Assembly (NCBI GenBank): GCA_016462645.1
Contig: JAEMSX010000007.1
Span: 1 to 64,000, forward strand
Reading direction: 5' to 3'
From: Thermoleophilaceae bacterium
GTDB taxonomy: Bacteria > Actinomycetota > Thermoleophilia > Solirubrobacterales > JACPNS01
DNA length: 64,000 bases
A model generated the notes under the pieces. It was not told where the DNA came from, ran no database searches, and worked only from the letters and a program-made list of their open reading frames with translations. A program made the translations under genes and the position numbers. Positions 8,012-15,998 of this stretch are shown piece by piece. How positions within the stretch are numbered: the first letter of the stretch is position 1; every line of letters begins with the position of its first letter.

Positions 8012-8797
8012 CTACCGCATCGCGGCGTCTGGTTCGGCTGTTTTCGGCGCCGTAACGGCATCTTCATGCGGCTCGGGTTTCGCGAACCAGACGGTCAGCC
8101 AGATCGAAAGCTCGAACAGCAGCAGCAGCGGAACCATTTCGATCAGCATCGAGACGGGGTCAACGCCCGGCAGCAGCATTGCGACGATCGCGATGATCAG
8201 GACCGCATAGCGCCGATTCGAGCGCAACTGCTGCGAGGTCACGACGCCCATCCGCGCTGCGATCAGGATCGCGAGCGGCATTTCAAACAGCGCGCCCATC
8301 GCCAGGACGGTCATGCCGAAGAAGCTGTAGTAGTCGCTCGCGCGCAACAGGATGTTGAACTGGTCGGCGTTGAAGTTCAGCAGGAAATTGACGGCGGCCG
8401 GAAGCACGATGTAGTAGCCGAACACGCATCCGCCGATGAACAGGAGCGGGGTGAGCAGCATCAGCGGCCGCGCGATCCGTTGCTCATCCTCACTGAACGC
8501 CGGAACCACGAACGCGTACAGCTGGTAGACGATCAACGGACTGGTGATGATCAGCGCCGCATAAGCCGTCACGGTCAGCGTCGACATGAAGGCCTCGGAA
8601 ACCGCGAAGGTCGCCGGCTGGGTCCCTTCCGGAAGCGGCCCGTTGACGATCTCGAGAATCTTGTCGTTCTGCCAGAAGCAGACCGCGAGCACCGCCACAA
8701 ACGCAGCGATGATGATGAGCAGTCGCGTGCGCAGCTCATCGAGGTGTTCGACGAGGCTCAGCTCATCTTCATGCGCGATTGGTTTGATCTTGCCCAT
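8012..8797 (-). CDS. tatC: Sec-independent protein translocase TatC
   Basis: The 261-residue multi-spanning membrane protein begins with the conserved cytoplasmic segment LSLVEHLDELRTRLL and continues through about six hydrophobic helices, including PLIVYQLYAFVVPAF and FLLNFNADQFNI. TatC recognises twin-arginine signal peptides and forms the core receptor. It lies downstream of tatA with a 36-base gap, forming a tatAC pair. A likely client is in this window: the Rieske protein at 13629-14306 carries a TRRSF twin-arginine motif. Confidence 0.95.
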   Translation of the reverse strand: MGKIKPIAHEDELSLVEHLDELRTRLLIIIAAFVAVLAVCFWQNDKILEIVNGPLPEGTQPATFAVSEAFMSTLTVTAYAALIITSPLIVYQLYAFVVPAFSEDEQRIARPLMLLTPLLFIGGCVFGYYIVLPAAVNFLLNFNADQFNILLRASDYYSFFGMTVLAMGALFEMPLAILIAARMGVVTSQQLRSNRRYAVLIIAIVAMLLPGVDPVSMLIEMVPLLLLFELSIWLTVWFAKPEPHEDAVTAPKTAEPDAAMR

Positions 8798-8833
8798 GGA
8801 TCCAAATCCCTTGGGATCAGCCCGGGCGGGCGA

Positions 8834-9094
8834 CTAGGAGCCGGCCGAGGTTTCCCGCGGCTTGTCGGGGTCTACTGGGGTCGCCGTGACGGTGGTCTCG
8901 ACCTTGTCCTTTTCGCCCTCGTCGATCTCGGTCACGACGGGCTTGTCGTCGTGGTCGCCGCTGATCGAGCCCTTGAACTCGCGGATGCTGCGGCCGAGTG
9001 ACTGGCCGAGTTCAGGCAGCCGCTTGGGGCCGAAGATGATCAAAACGATTACGAGTACGACCGCAATCTCGAATGGTCCGATGTTTCCTGGCAT
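8834..9094 (-). CDS. tatA: Twin-arginine translocase subunit TatA
   Basis: The 86-residue protein has one N-terminal membrane helix (IAVVLVIVLIIFGPKRLPEL), the conserved FGPKRLPELG hinge, and an amphipathic helix LGRSIREFKGSI. A charged, disordered tail follows. This is the TatA/E type that oligomerises to form the translocation element. It is encoded immediately upstream of tatC and 25 bases downstream of dcd, all minus strand. Confidence 0.95.
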   Translation of the reverse strand: MPGNIGPFEIAVVLVIVLIIFGPKRLPELGQSLGRSIREFKGSISGDHDDKPVVTEIDEGEKDKVETTVTATPVDPDKPRETSAGS

Positions 9095-9119
9095 GGCTTG
9101 AGACTACGCGTTAATCCGG

Positions 9120-9686
9120 CTACTTGGAGAAGTTCAGGTGGTAGCTGCTGGGTGTCGGCTCGGCCTGACCCTGGTACTTGCTGGTCAGCTCGCCGGAGCC
9201 GTAGGGCTTCTCGACGGCGCGATCGAGGCGCATGAAGGAGATCTGACCGATCGGCATTCCCTGGTAGATCGTGATCGGCAGGTTCGCGACGTTGGAGAGC
9301 TCGAGCGTGATGTTGCCGGTGAAGCCGCTGTCGATGAACCCGGCCGTCGAGTGGATCAGCAGGCCGAGTCGGCCGAGCGAACTCTTGCCCTCGAGGCGGG
9401 CGACGAGATCGTCGGGAATCGATACACGTTCGAGCGTCTGGCCGAGCACGAACTCGCCGGGATGAAGGATGAAAGGCTCGTCGCCGGCTATCTCAACGAG
9501 TTCGGTGAGATCGTCCATCGGCTTGCGCACGTCGATGTACGGGTGACGGCCGTTGTGGAAGACCCGGAACTTGGCGTCGCAGCGCACGTCGATGCTTGCC
9601 GGCTGAATGTTGCCCGGCTCGTACGGATCGATCACGATGCGTCCGGATTCGATCTCGGCCTTGATTGTTCCGTCGGAGAGAACCAT
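9120..9686 (-). CDS. dcd: dCTP deaminase, probably the bifunctional dUMP-forming type
   Basis: The 188-residue trimeric enzyme converts dCTP to dUTP, or to dUMP in the bifunctional DcdB/DCD-DUT subtype. Visible motifs are [25 protein letters not shown] with the active-site region, [21 protein letters not shown], and the C-terminal nucleotide-closing segment [12 protein letters not shown]. Similarity to mycobacterial Dcd, which is bifunctional, suggests the same here, but this is inference. The start ATG at 9686 faces the plus-strand gene at 9821 across a 134-base divergent region. Confidence 0.9.
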   Translation of the reverse strand: MVLSDGTIKAEIESGRIVIDPYEPGNIQPASIDVRCDAKFRVFHNGRHPYIDVRKPMDDLTELVEIAGDEPFILHPGEFVLGQTLERVSIPDDLVARLEGKSSLGRLGLLIHSTAGFIDSGFTGNITLELSNVANLPITIYQGMPIGQISFMRLDRAVEKPYGSGELTSKYQGQAEPTPSSYHLNFSK

Positions 9687-9749
9687 GAGGGGATCAGTCT
9701 ATTCAGGGCCAGGGACTTCAACACTTGGCCAATTGGCGAAATTCGGGAC

Positions 9750-9777
9750 TAAAGCCATCGAAGGTGACGGCCGATAC
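9750..9777 (+). promoter_or_regulatory. Sigma-28 (FliA/WhiG)-like promoter for the zinc-ribbon protein
   Basis: TAAA (9750-9753), a 16-base spacer, then GCCGATAC (9770-9777) matches the WhiG/FliA class consensus TAAA-N15/16-GCCGATAA. It sits 43 bases upstream of the GTG at 9821. The -10 differs from consensus only at the last base. The inference would be that a flagellar- or WhiG-type sigma factor exists in this genome. None is encoded in the window. Confidence 0.65.
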
Positions 9778-9820
9778 GTGAGCCAAGCCGCAAGGCACTC
9801 CCACAAAGAGCAGACTCAAA

Positions 9821-10189
9821 GTGAACCCTTACAACAACAAGATCAGCAAGCGCGAGCAGCGCACACGGCGCGTCGAGGACAACGTCGCCAGCCGTATCGA
9901 TGAAGTTGCCAACTGCGTCCACTGTGACTGCGACATGGTCTACCCGATTGACTGGGAGCAGGCCGAAGGCACACTGTGGCGCGTAACGCTCCGTTGCCCC
10001 AACTGCGAGGACGTCTCGCCGGGTGTGATGGATGAAGAACTGATCGAGAAGTTCGACTGCCTGCTCGACCGCGGCACCGACTCTCTGGTCCGTGACCTGC
10101 GCAACCTGACATACGCCAACATGGCAACCGAGATCAACTCGTTTGTCGGGGCTCTCGACGGCGGACACATCCTGCCGGAAGACTTCTAA
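9821..10189 (+). CDS. Small zinc-ribbon protein of unknown function
   Basis: The 122-residue acidic protein has two CxxC knuckles, CVHC (residues 32-35, followed by DC) and CPNC (near residue 60). Together these would bind one zinc ion in a ribbon fold. A helical C-terminal half rich in Asp/Glu follows, and there is no membrane segment. I do not recognise a named family. The start is GTG at 9821. It is a single-gene unit, divergent from dcd, preceded by a sigma-28-like promoter and followed by an intrinsic terminator at 10233. The promoter suggests membership of a motility or developmental regulon, but that is inference. Confidence 0.75.
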   Translation: MNPYNNKISKREQRTRRVEDNVASRIDEVANCVHCDCDMVYPIDWEQAEGTLWRVTLRCPNCEDVSPGVMDEELIEKFDCLLDRGTDSLVRDLRNLTYANMATEINSFVGALDGGHILPEDF

Positions 10190-10232
10190 ACCACTTCGTA
10201 GGACCCACCCCCCCGGGGAATACGAATTGATC

Positions 10233-10266
10233 AAGGGCCGCTCGCGAGAGCGGTCCTTCTTCTTGG
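10233..10266 (+). terminator. Intrinsic terminator after the zinc-ribbon gene
   Basis: AAGGGCCGCTC (10233-10243) pairs with GAGCGGTCCTT (10248-10258) around a GCGA tetraloop, with one G-U pair. It is followed by the U-rich CTTCTTCTT. It lies 44 bases after the stop at 10189, between convergent genes. Confidence 0.75.
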
Positions 10267-10283
10267 GCCGGCGGGCGGACCCG

Positions 10284-11276
10284 TCAGGCGTTGCGACCGA
10301 CCGCCTGATCGGCGATCGAGGAGAGCACCTGGCGTTCCGCGCGGGAGATCTCGGGGCCGAACATCTGCTTGGCCTCCTCGACGAGCTGGCGGGCCTCGGC
10401 GAGAACGTCATCGGGGGCGCCGGTGGTGGCGATGCGGTCACAGACGTTCGCGGCCTGCTCGGGTGTGTTGATCGCGCGGAGGTCGAGATCGGCAAGTGCC
10501 GGATCGCGCTCAGCCGCGACGATCAGCGGAAGGTTGACTGTCCCGTCCAGCAGGTCGGCCCCGCGGGTCTTGCCTGTGACTTCAGTTGGTGCGACGACGT
10601 CGAGCACGTCGTCTGCAAGCTGGAATGCGAGGCCGACCTTCGAGCCGAACGAGCCGAACTGCTCGGCGAGCTCCGGGCGACCGCCGGCGTGGGCCCCGAG
10701 CTGCGCGGCGGCCTCGAACAGCCTGGCGGTCTTCAGGAGGCAGCGGCGCAGGTAGCGCTCGCGCGTGACGGTGGCGTCCCACGCGTCTTCGCGCTGGAGG
10801 AGTTCGCCCTGGGCGAGGCCGGATGAGGCGTCCGAGAGCGCGCGGACCTGGGCGCTGTCGCCGCTCGCGGTGAGTTCCATGAAGGCGAGCGCGAACAGCA
10901 TGTCGCCGGTCTGCGTCGCGGCGTCGCGGCCGTTCTCGGCGTAAACCGTGGGCTTGCCGCGCCGCAGGTCCGCGTCGTCGAGCACGTCGTCGTGCACGAG
11001 CGTCGCCATGTGCACGAGCTCCACTGCCGCGCCCGCGCTGATCAGCGCAGCTGCGGCTTCTGGCGTGGCATCGTCGATCGCACCGCAGGTGAGCACGAGC
11101 AACGGGCGCAGGCGCTTGCCTCCGGCCCGCAGGGTGACGAGGGCCGGCGCGGTCGCGCCGGGATCGCGCGCCTCGACGATCTCGGTGAGGCGCTGCTCGA
11201 CATCGGCGAGGCGCGCGGTGATGCTCTCGCCGACCGTCGCCGCCAAGGCCTGGAACGCGCGCGTGTCGCCGCTCAC
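10284..11276 (-). CDS. Polyprenyl diphosphate synthase (menaquinone side chain)
   Basis: The 330-residue all-helical trans-prenyltransferase has both aspartate-rich motifs: DDVLD at residues 96-100 followed by DADLRRG, and DDVLD in LAFQLADDVLDV. AGGKRLRPLL is the conserved substrate-binding segment. It elongates allylic diphosphates with IPP. Placement ten bases after menG points to the menaquinone isoprenoid tail. Chain length cannot be read reliably. The start is GTG at 11276 with AAGGCGG overlapping the menG stop. Upstream in-frame sequence is the shadow of menG. It is the last gene of a nine-gene minus-strand run. Confidence 0.85.
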   Translation of the reverse strand: MSGDTRAFQALAATVGESITARLADVEQRLTEIVEARDPGATAPALVTLRAGGKRLRPLLVLTCGAIDDATPEAAAALISAGAAVELVHMATLVHDDVLDDADLRRGKPTVYAENGRDAATQTGDMLFALAFMELTASGDSAQVRALSDASSGLAQGELLQREDAWDATVTRERYLRRCLLKTARLFEAAAQLGAHAGGRPELAEQFGSFGSKVGLAFQLADDVLDVVAPTEVTGKTRGADLLDGTVNLPLIVAAERDPALADLDLRAINTPEQAANVCDRIATTGAPDDVLAEARQLVEEAKQMFGPEISRAERQVLSSIADQAVGRNA

Positions 11277-11286
11277 GGTGGCCGCC

Positions 11287-12021
11287 TTAGACGACGACGC
11301 CGTGGTGAATCGTGATGATGCCGCCGGCGAGGCTGATCCAGCCGACCTGCTCCGTGCCGGCCTCATGCAGTACAGCGGCGAGCGCCTCGGGCTTGGCGAA
11401 GCGCTTGACCGAATTCGGCAGGTAGGTGTACGCGGAGTCCTCGCCCGCGAACTTGCCGATGAACGGAACGAGGCCGTCGAACCATGCCTTGTAGAAGTAG
11501 CTGAGCGCGCCCTTCTGAGGTTGCGAGATCTCAAGGATCACAAACTTGCCACCGGGGCGCACGACGCGGGCCATCTCCGTGAGGCCGGCGGCGAGGTCGG
11601 AGAAGTTGCGCACGCCGAAACCGACAGTCACGGCGTCGAAGGTGTCGTCGTCGTACTTCAGGTCGAGTGCGTTGCCCTGCTCGAAGACGATTTCTGCATC
11701 GAGGCCTGTGGCCTCGCTGCCCTGCTTCTGGCGCGCGACGGAGAGCATCTCCTCGGAGAAGTCCGCGCCGGTGACGCTTCCGCCGGGGGCGACCGCCCTT
11801 GCGAGTTCGAATGCGAGGTCTCCGGTGCCGGTCGCGACGTCAAGCACGTGATCACCGGGCTTCACGCCGGCGACCTTCACGGCGCGGCGGCGCCACTCGT
11901 CGTGAAGACCAGCGGTCATCACGGAGTTCATCAGGTCGTAACGCTTGGCGATGCGGTCAAACATCGCTTCTACCTGCTCTTCAGGAAGCGTGCCTTTTTG
12001 CGCGGCGGCGGAGTCGCTCAT
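11287..12021 (-). CDS. menG: Demethylmenaquinone methyltransferase MenG/UbiE
   Basis: The 244-residue class I SAM methyltransferase has the UbiE/MenG family landmarks FDRIAKRYDLMNSVMTAGLHDEWR, VLDVATGTGDLA (motif I, residues ~59-70), VGFGVRNF and YLPNSVKRF. It C-methylates demethylmenaquinone in the last step of menaquinone synthesis. The ending GGIITIHHG matches MenG orthologues. It lies between the cytochrome complex genes and the polyprenyl synthase, which pairs quinol production with the quinol-oxidising complex encoded just upstream. Confidence 0.93.
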   Translation of the reverse strand: MSDSAAAQKGTLPEEQVEAMFDRIAKRYDLMNSVMTAGLHDEWRRRAVKVAGVKPGDHVLDVATGTGDLAFELARAVAPGGSVTGADFSEEMLSVARQKQGSEATGLDAEIVFEQGNALDLKYDDDTFDAVTVGFGVRNFSDLAAGLTEMARVVRPGGKFVILEISQPQKGALSYFYKAWFDGLVPFIGKFAGEDSAYTYLPNSVKRFAKPEALAAVLHEAGTEQVGWISLAGGIITIHHGVVV

Positions 12022-12060
12022 GGCGTGGAGACTAGAGGAAGAGGGAAAGCGAGGCGCGTA

Positions 12061-12762
12061 TCAGCGCAGCTGGCCAAGGAAGTCCACGAGCGCAGTCTTC
12101 TGTGCCTGCGGCATGTCCTTGAAGCTCGGCATCGGCGCCGTCGGGTTGTTCAACGTGCGCTCGATCGCCTGCTTGGGCAGACGTGCACCGATCTTCGTCA
12201 GGTTCGGACCGGGGCCGTCGTTGCCGTTCTCGCCGAACTTGTGGCAGCCCAGGCAACCGGAGTTCGCGGCGACTTCCTTGCCGTACTCATACTGCGGTGC
12301 GACCTCCATGTCGATCTCGGTCGGCGAACCGGCCAGCGAACCGAGGAGGGTCAGGTAGGTCATCGCGACGATCGTGAGCACCATGCAGGTCATGGCGATC
12401 GGGCGACGCTCGGGGCGACGCTCGGGACCGCGGTCGTAGAACGGAAGCAGGACGAGCAGACCGATCGCGATGTTCGGGATACCGAGTGTTGCGACGAACA
12501 CGAGCTCCGGCGGCTTGATCACGCGCAGCAGCTCGAAGAGGAAGAAGAAGTACCACTCCGGACGCGGCACGTAGGAAGTGGTGGTCGGGTCGGCCTTGGG
12601 GCCGAGCTCGGCGCCGAGGATCAGTGACATCAGGATGATCACGATCAGCACGACACAGGCCATCAGGCCGTCCTTGCCGACGGCGTAGGGGAAGAACGGC
12701 TTGCCCTTGGCCTTCAGCGCGCTGTATTCGCGGAGGTACTGCTCCTTCTGGCGTGCGTCCAT
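12061..12762 (-). CDS. qcrC: Menaquinol:cytochrome c reductase cytochrome b/c subunit (QcrC-like)
   Basis: The 233-residue protein is a fusion. The N-terminal ~145 residues resemble subunit IV of b6f complexes, with three membrane helices and the quinol-site motif PEWY at 68-71. The C-terminal ~80 residues form a cytochrome c domain with the covalent haem motif C170-LG-C173-H174 and a candidate methionine ligand in PMPSFKDM. This is the Bacillus QcrC architecture, and it differs from the diheme QcrC of mycobacteria. The start at 12762 follows the cytochrome b stop by four bases. An earlier in-frame start would overlap that gene. The haem domain would face outside the membrane. Confidence 0.88.
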   Translation of the reverse strand: MDARQKEQYLREYSALKAKGKPFFPYAVGKDGLMACVVLIVIILMSLILGAELGPKADPTTTSYVPRPEWYFFFLFELLRVIKPPELVFVATLGIPNIAIGLLVLLPFYDRGPERRPERRPIAMTCMVLTIVAMTYLTLLGSLAGSPTEIDMEVAPQYEYGKEVAANSGCLGCHKFGENGNDGPGPNLTKIGARLPKQAIERTLNNPTAPMPSFKDMPQAQKTALVDFLGQLR

Positions 12763-12766
12763 CTGA

Positions 12767-13603
12767 CTAGACCCGCTTCTCGTCGCTGGTCGGAAGGTCA
12801 GCCTTCTTCCACGGCGGAGCCGAGGTGCCGAGCTTGGCGACCAGGTAGAGGTGGGCACCGATCAGCGCGCCGATCAATCCCGGCACGAGCATCATGTGGA
12901 TCGCGTAGAAGCGGGAGAGCGTCGTCGCGGTGAAGTCCGATCCGGCACGCAGGAAGTCTGCGAGGTACGGGCCGATGATCGGGCCGGTGCCGTTCAGGTT
13001 CACGCCGACGACCGTGGCCCAGAAGGAGCGCTGGTCGAAGGGCAGCAGGTAGCCGGTGAAGCCCATCATCATGGTCATCATCAGCAGCAGGACGCCGACG
13101 ATCCAGTTGAGCTCACGCGGGTACTTGTAGGCGCCGAAGACGAAGGTTCTTGCCATGTGCACGAAGACGAGGACCGTCATCACGGTCGCTCCCCACTTGT
13201 GCATGCCGTGGACGAACTCACCGAGGAACACGTCGTTGTTGACGTGGCGCATCGACTCGTAGGCCTCGGTCGGGCTCGGCGTGTAGTACATCGCCAGGAA
13301 GACGCCGGTGAAGGCCTGCGCGATGAAGGCGAACATCGTCGCCGAGCCGAGCGTGTACCACCAGTTCGTGCCCTTGGGCACCTTGCGGAAGAGGAAGCCG
13401 CGCAGGAAGCCCGAGCCGCTGGTGCGCTCGTCGATCCATGCGACGACGCTCGTTCCGCCGGCGGCTGCGGCCTCTCCGACGGTGACTTCTTCCTTCGGGC
13501 CCGGCTTCGGGTTCGGGCGCAGGCTCGGGGGAAGCGGCGGCATCGGCGGCTTCGGCAGGTCCGAGACGTTCTTCTTGAGCGGGTTGCTTAGTTTGGGCGG
13601 CAT
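12767..13603 (-). CDS. qcrB: Menaquinol:cytochrome c reductase cytochrome b subunit (b6-type)
   Basis: The 278-residue four-helix cytochrome b has candidate haem ligands H135/H149 and H236/H251. The second pair is spaced 15 apart, as in b6-type cytochromes rather than mitochondrial b. VGVNLNGTGPIIGPYL is the Qo-side cd-loop region. The N-terminus has an unusual proline-rich cytoplasmic tail of about 40 residues (PKPPMPPLPPSLRPNPKPGP) before the first amphipathic helix. The C-terminal half of a classical cytochrome b is supplied by the next gene. It sits between the Rieske and b/c genes. Confidence 0.9.
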   Translation of the reverse strand: MPPKLSNPLKKNVSDLPKPPMPPLPPSLRPNPKPGPKEEVTVGEAAAAGGTSVVAWIDERTSGSGFLRGFLFRKVPKGTNWWYTLGSATMFAFIAQAFTGVFLAMYYTPSPTEAYESMRHVNNDVFLGEFVHGMHKWGATVMTVLVFVHMARTFVFGAYKYPRELNWIVGVLLLMMTMMMGFTGYLLPFDQRSFWATVVGVNLNGTGPIIGPYLADFLRAGSDFTATTLSRFYAIHMMLVPGLIGALIGAHLYLVAKLGTSAPPWKKADLPTSDEKRV

Positions 13604-13628
13604 CTAAAGATTTGGGTGATCGGGCGAA

Positions 13629-14306
13629 TTACGTGGTCGGGCGCGGCGGGTAGAGGACCTGCCACACGCCGTCAACGTGCTCACCCGGGTCGCGCGTCGG
13701 GACGCGCTCGAGCTGCGAGTTGACCGAGAAGCGGGCTCCGAGCATGACCCGACCGTTCTGAACGTAGGTTTCGAATCGGTCCAGCGGGCGGACCGGCGGA
13801 CCGCCGGTGACTTCGCCCTCGAAGTTGTAGGTGCCGCCGTGACACGGGCAGATGAAACTCTTGGCGGCCTCGATGTAACGGACCGGGCAACCGAGGTGGG
13901 CGCAGCGGTTCGAAATCGCGACGAACGGCCAGCTCTGCTCTGGTGTCGGGTTGTCGTTCTTACGGATGTAGACGAGCGTCTTGCCGACCTCGCCGATGCC
14001 GGCGGTCGTGGTGACGACCTGCGGAACGAACGTGTCTGCCGGGAACTCGTCGACCGGGCCGACGTCCAGCAGCGAGATGTGATTCGTCTTCTCGAACAGC
14101 GGTCCGAGCGCGAAGCCGAGCGCCGGCAGCGCGAACATCATCGACGCGACACCACCGGCGGTGAGAGCGACGCCGGTCATGAACGAACGGCGTGTGACGG
14201 TCTCGCCCTCGAATGAGCCCGGCCAACCGCGATCAGCGGTGAACTTGGACTTCGGCGGCTTGGCCGCGTCAGCCGAGGAGGTCTTGGTGTCTGTTTCCGG
14301 GGGCAT
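13629..14306 (-). CDS. qcrA: Rieske iron-sulfur protein of the menaquinol:cytochrome c reductase
   Basis: The 225-residue protein binds a Rieske 2Fe-2S cluster via C135-x-H137 and C153/H156 within CAHLGC and CPCHGG. C140 and C155 would form the stabilising disulfide. The N-terminus carries a twin-arginine motif TRRSFMTG (residues ~38-45) followed by one hydrophobic helix, so Tat-dependent export with a retained anchor is expected. tatA and tatC lie 5 kb away. It is encoded 25 bases upstream of the cytochrome b gene. Confidence 0.93.
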   Translation of the reverse strand: MPPETDTKTSSADAAKPPKSKFTADRGWPGSFEGETVTRRSFMTGVALTAGGVASMMFALPALGFALGPLFEKTNHISLLDVGPVDEFPADTFVPQVVTTTAGIGEVGKTLVYIRKNDNPTPEQSWPFVAISNRCAHLGCPVRYIEAAKSFICPCHGGTYNFEGEVTGGPPVRPLDRFETYVQNGRVMLGARFSVNSQLERVPTRDPGEHVDGVWQVLYPPRPTT

Positions 14307-14343
14307 CGTGAGAAGGATTCGTGCGGATCAGATCAAGGAAGGA

Positions 14344-14727
14344 TCAGTCCGAACCGGGCGCAAGCATAGCCAAAGTGGACTCCCACAATTCGTCTGCGCG
14401 TGCGCTTTCATCAACTGCGTGAGCTTCCGCACAACCGGCGATGAGCGCGGCCAGCGCGCTGACTGCCGAAGTGTCGCCTTCCGCGGCCAGAACTGCGAGT
14501 CCCGCCGCGTACATCCGGTCCCCTGCAAGCAGCGCCAGGTCGCGATCCGGGATGGCGTACCAACGCGGCTCGCCGTAGTGCAGGAGGTAGCCCTCGCGAA
14601 CGACTTCGGCCGCGGCCAGCCGCAGGCTCGGTGCCGACTCGACCGCCGTCGCCGGCACGTCGTTGCGACGATCGGCGATCAGTCGCTCGGCGGGAAGAAT
14701 CTCGAACGGCGGCGCGGCGGCGTTCAT
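14344..14727 (-). CDS. Small helical protein of unknown function between hemL and qcrA
   Basis: The 127-residue protein starts at ATG 14727, overlapping the hemL stop by four bases (ATGA), so it is probably translationally coupled. It is Ala/Glu/Asp-rich, with segments such as YLLHYGEPRWYAIPDRDLALLAGD. It has no signal peptide, membrane helix, metal motif or family I can name. Its location between the haem-synthesis genes and the haem-containing bc complex makes a role in haem or cofactor handling worth testing, but the sequence does not show one. Confidence 0.65.
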   Translation of the reverse strand: MNAAAPPFEILPAERLIADRRNDVPATAVESAPSLRLAAAEVVREGYLLHYGEPRWYAIPDRDLALLAGDRMYAAGLAVLAAEGDTSAVSALAALIAGCAEAHAVDESARADELWESTLAMLAPGSD

Positions 14728-15998
14728 CTTCCGACCGCTTCGAATGCGCCGCGCGCGGCCTCGAGCGTGCGCTCGATCACCGCGTCGTCGTGGACCAGCG
14801 ACGGGAACCAGGCCTCGAACTGCGACGGCGGGGCGTAGACGCCGCGCTCGAGCAGCGCGCGACACCAGGCCGCGTGCGTCTCGAGATCGCAGGCCTTGGC
14901 CGCCTCGTAATCGGTCGGCGCGCTCGAGGCGAAGAAGATCGTGAGCAGGCCGCATTCGCTGACGATCGAGACTTCGACACCGGCATCAGCTGCCGCGGCG
15001 GCGAGCCCGTTTGCGAGGTCGTGCGTGCGCAGCGCAAGGACGGAGTAGGCCTGATCGTCGAGCTTGCCCAGCGTGGCGAGGCCCGCGGTCATCGCCAGCG
15101 GATTGCCTGAGAGCGTGCCCGCCTGGTAGACGTCGCCGGCGGGCGAGATCATCTCCATCAGTTCGCGACGGCCGGCGTACGCCGCGGCCGGCAGCCCTCC
15201 GCCGACGATCTTTCCGAGCATCGTGAGGTCAGGCGTCACGCCGGCGAGCTGCTGGTAGCCGCCACGCGCAACGCGGAAACCGCTGATCACTTCATCGAAG
15301 ATCAGCAGCGCGCCGTTTGCGTCGGCCTGCTCGCGCAGCAGTTCGAGGAAACCATCTGCCGGAGGGACAAGCCCCATGTTCGCCGGGCACGGCTCGGCGA
15401 TCAGCGCGGCGAATTCGTGTTCGGTGCAGGCTGCGATCAGCGCGTCGCGGTCGTTCCACGGGACGACGATCGTGTCCTTTGAGGATCCGGTGGTCACGCC
15501 GGGGCTGCCCGGGACGGCGAGCGTCGCGAGGCCCGAGCCGGCATCGACGAGCAGGCTGTCGCTGTGCCCGTGGTAGGCGCCGGCGAACTTGAGGATCTTG
15601 TCGCGGCCGGTCGCGGCGCGCGCGAGTCGCAGCACGGACATCCCGGCCTCGGTGCCCGATGAAGTCATGCGCACCATCTCGATGCTCGGCACGCGATCGG
15701 CGATCGCCTCGGCGAGCTGCACCTCGACCTCGGTCGGCGCGCCGTATGAAGTACCGAGCTCGGTCGCGCCCTCGATCGCCTCGACGACGTCACGATCGGC
15801 GTGGCCGAGGATCATCGGACCCCACGAGCAGACGTAGTCGATGTAGGCCGCGCCGTCGACGTCGACGATCTCGCAGCCGTGTGCTTTGGCGATGAAGAGC
15901 GGGTCGCGCCCGATCGAGCGCATCGCGCGGACCGGCGAGTTGACGCCACCGGGCAGCACCTTGCATGCCCGGGCGTAGAGCTCGTCAGACCGGGTCAC
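14724..15998 (-). CDS. hemL: Glutamate-1-semialdehyde 2,1-aminomutase
   Basis: The 424-residue fold-type I PLP enzyme converts glutamate-1-semialdehyde to 5-aminolevulinate. The signature GGVNSPVRA is at residues 17-25. The catalytic lysine K263 lies in LGKIVGGGLPAAAY, and SSGTEAGMSVLRLARAATGR and FDEVISGFR are also present. The start is GTG at 15998, overlapping the upstream stop by GTGA. A longer frame to 16283 would overlap the preceding gene in low-complexity sequence. It feeds HemB, encoded two genes upstream. Confidence 0.95.
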   Translation of the reverse strand: MTRSDELYARACKVLPGGVNSPVRAMRSIGRDPLFIAKAHGCEIVDVDGAAYIDYVCSWGPMILGHADRDVVEAIEGATELGTSYGAPTEVEVQLAEAIADRVPSIEMVRMTSSGTEAGMSVLRLARAATGRDKILKFAGAYHGHSDSLLVDAGSGLATLAVPGSPGVTTGSSKDTIVVPWNDRDALIAACTEHEFAALIAEPCPANMGLVPPADGFLELLREQADANGALLIFDEVISGFRVARGGYQQLAGVTPDLTMLGKIVGGGLPAAAYAGRRELMEMISPAGDVYQAGTLSGNPLAMTAGLATLGKLDDQAYSVLALRTHDLANGLAAAAADAGVEVSIVSECGLLTIFFASSAPTDYEAAKACDLETHAAWCRALLERGVYAPPSQFEAWFPSLVHDDAVIERTLEAARGAFEAVGR

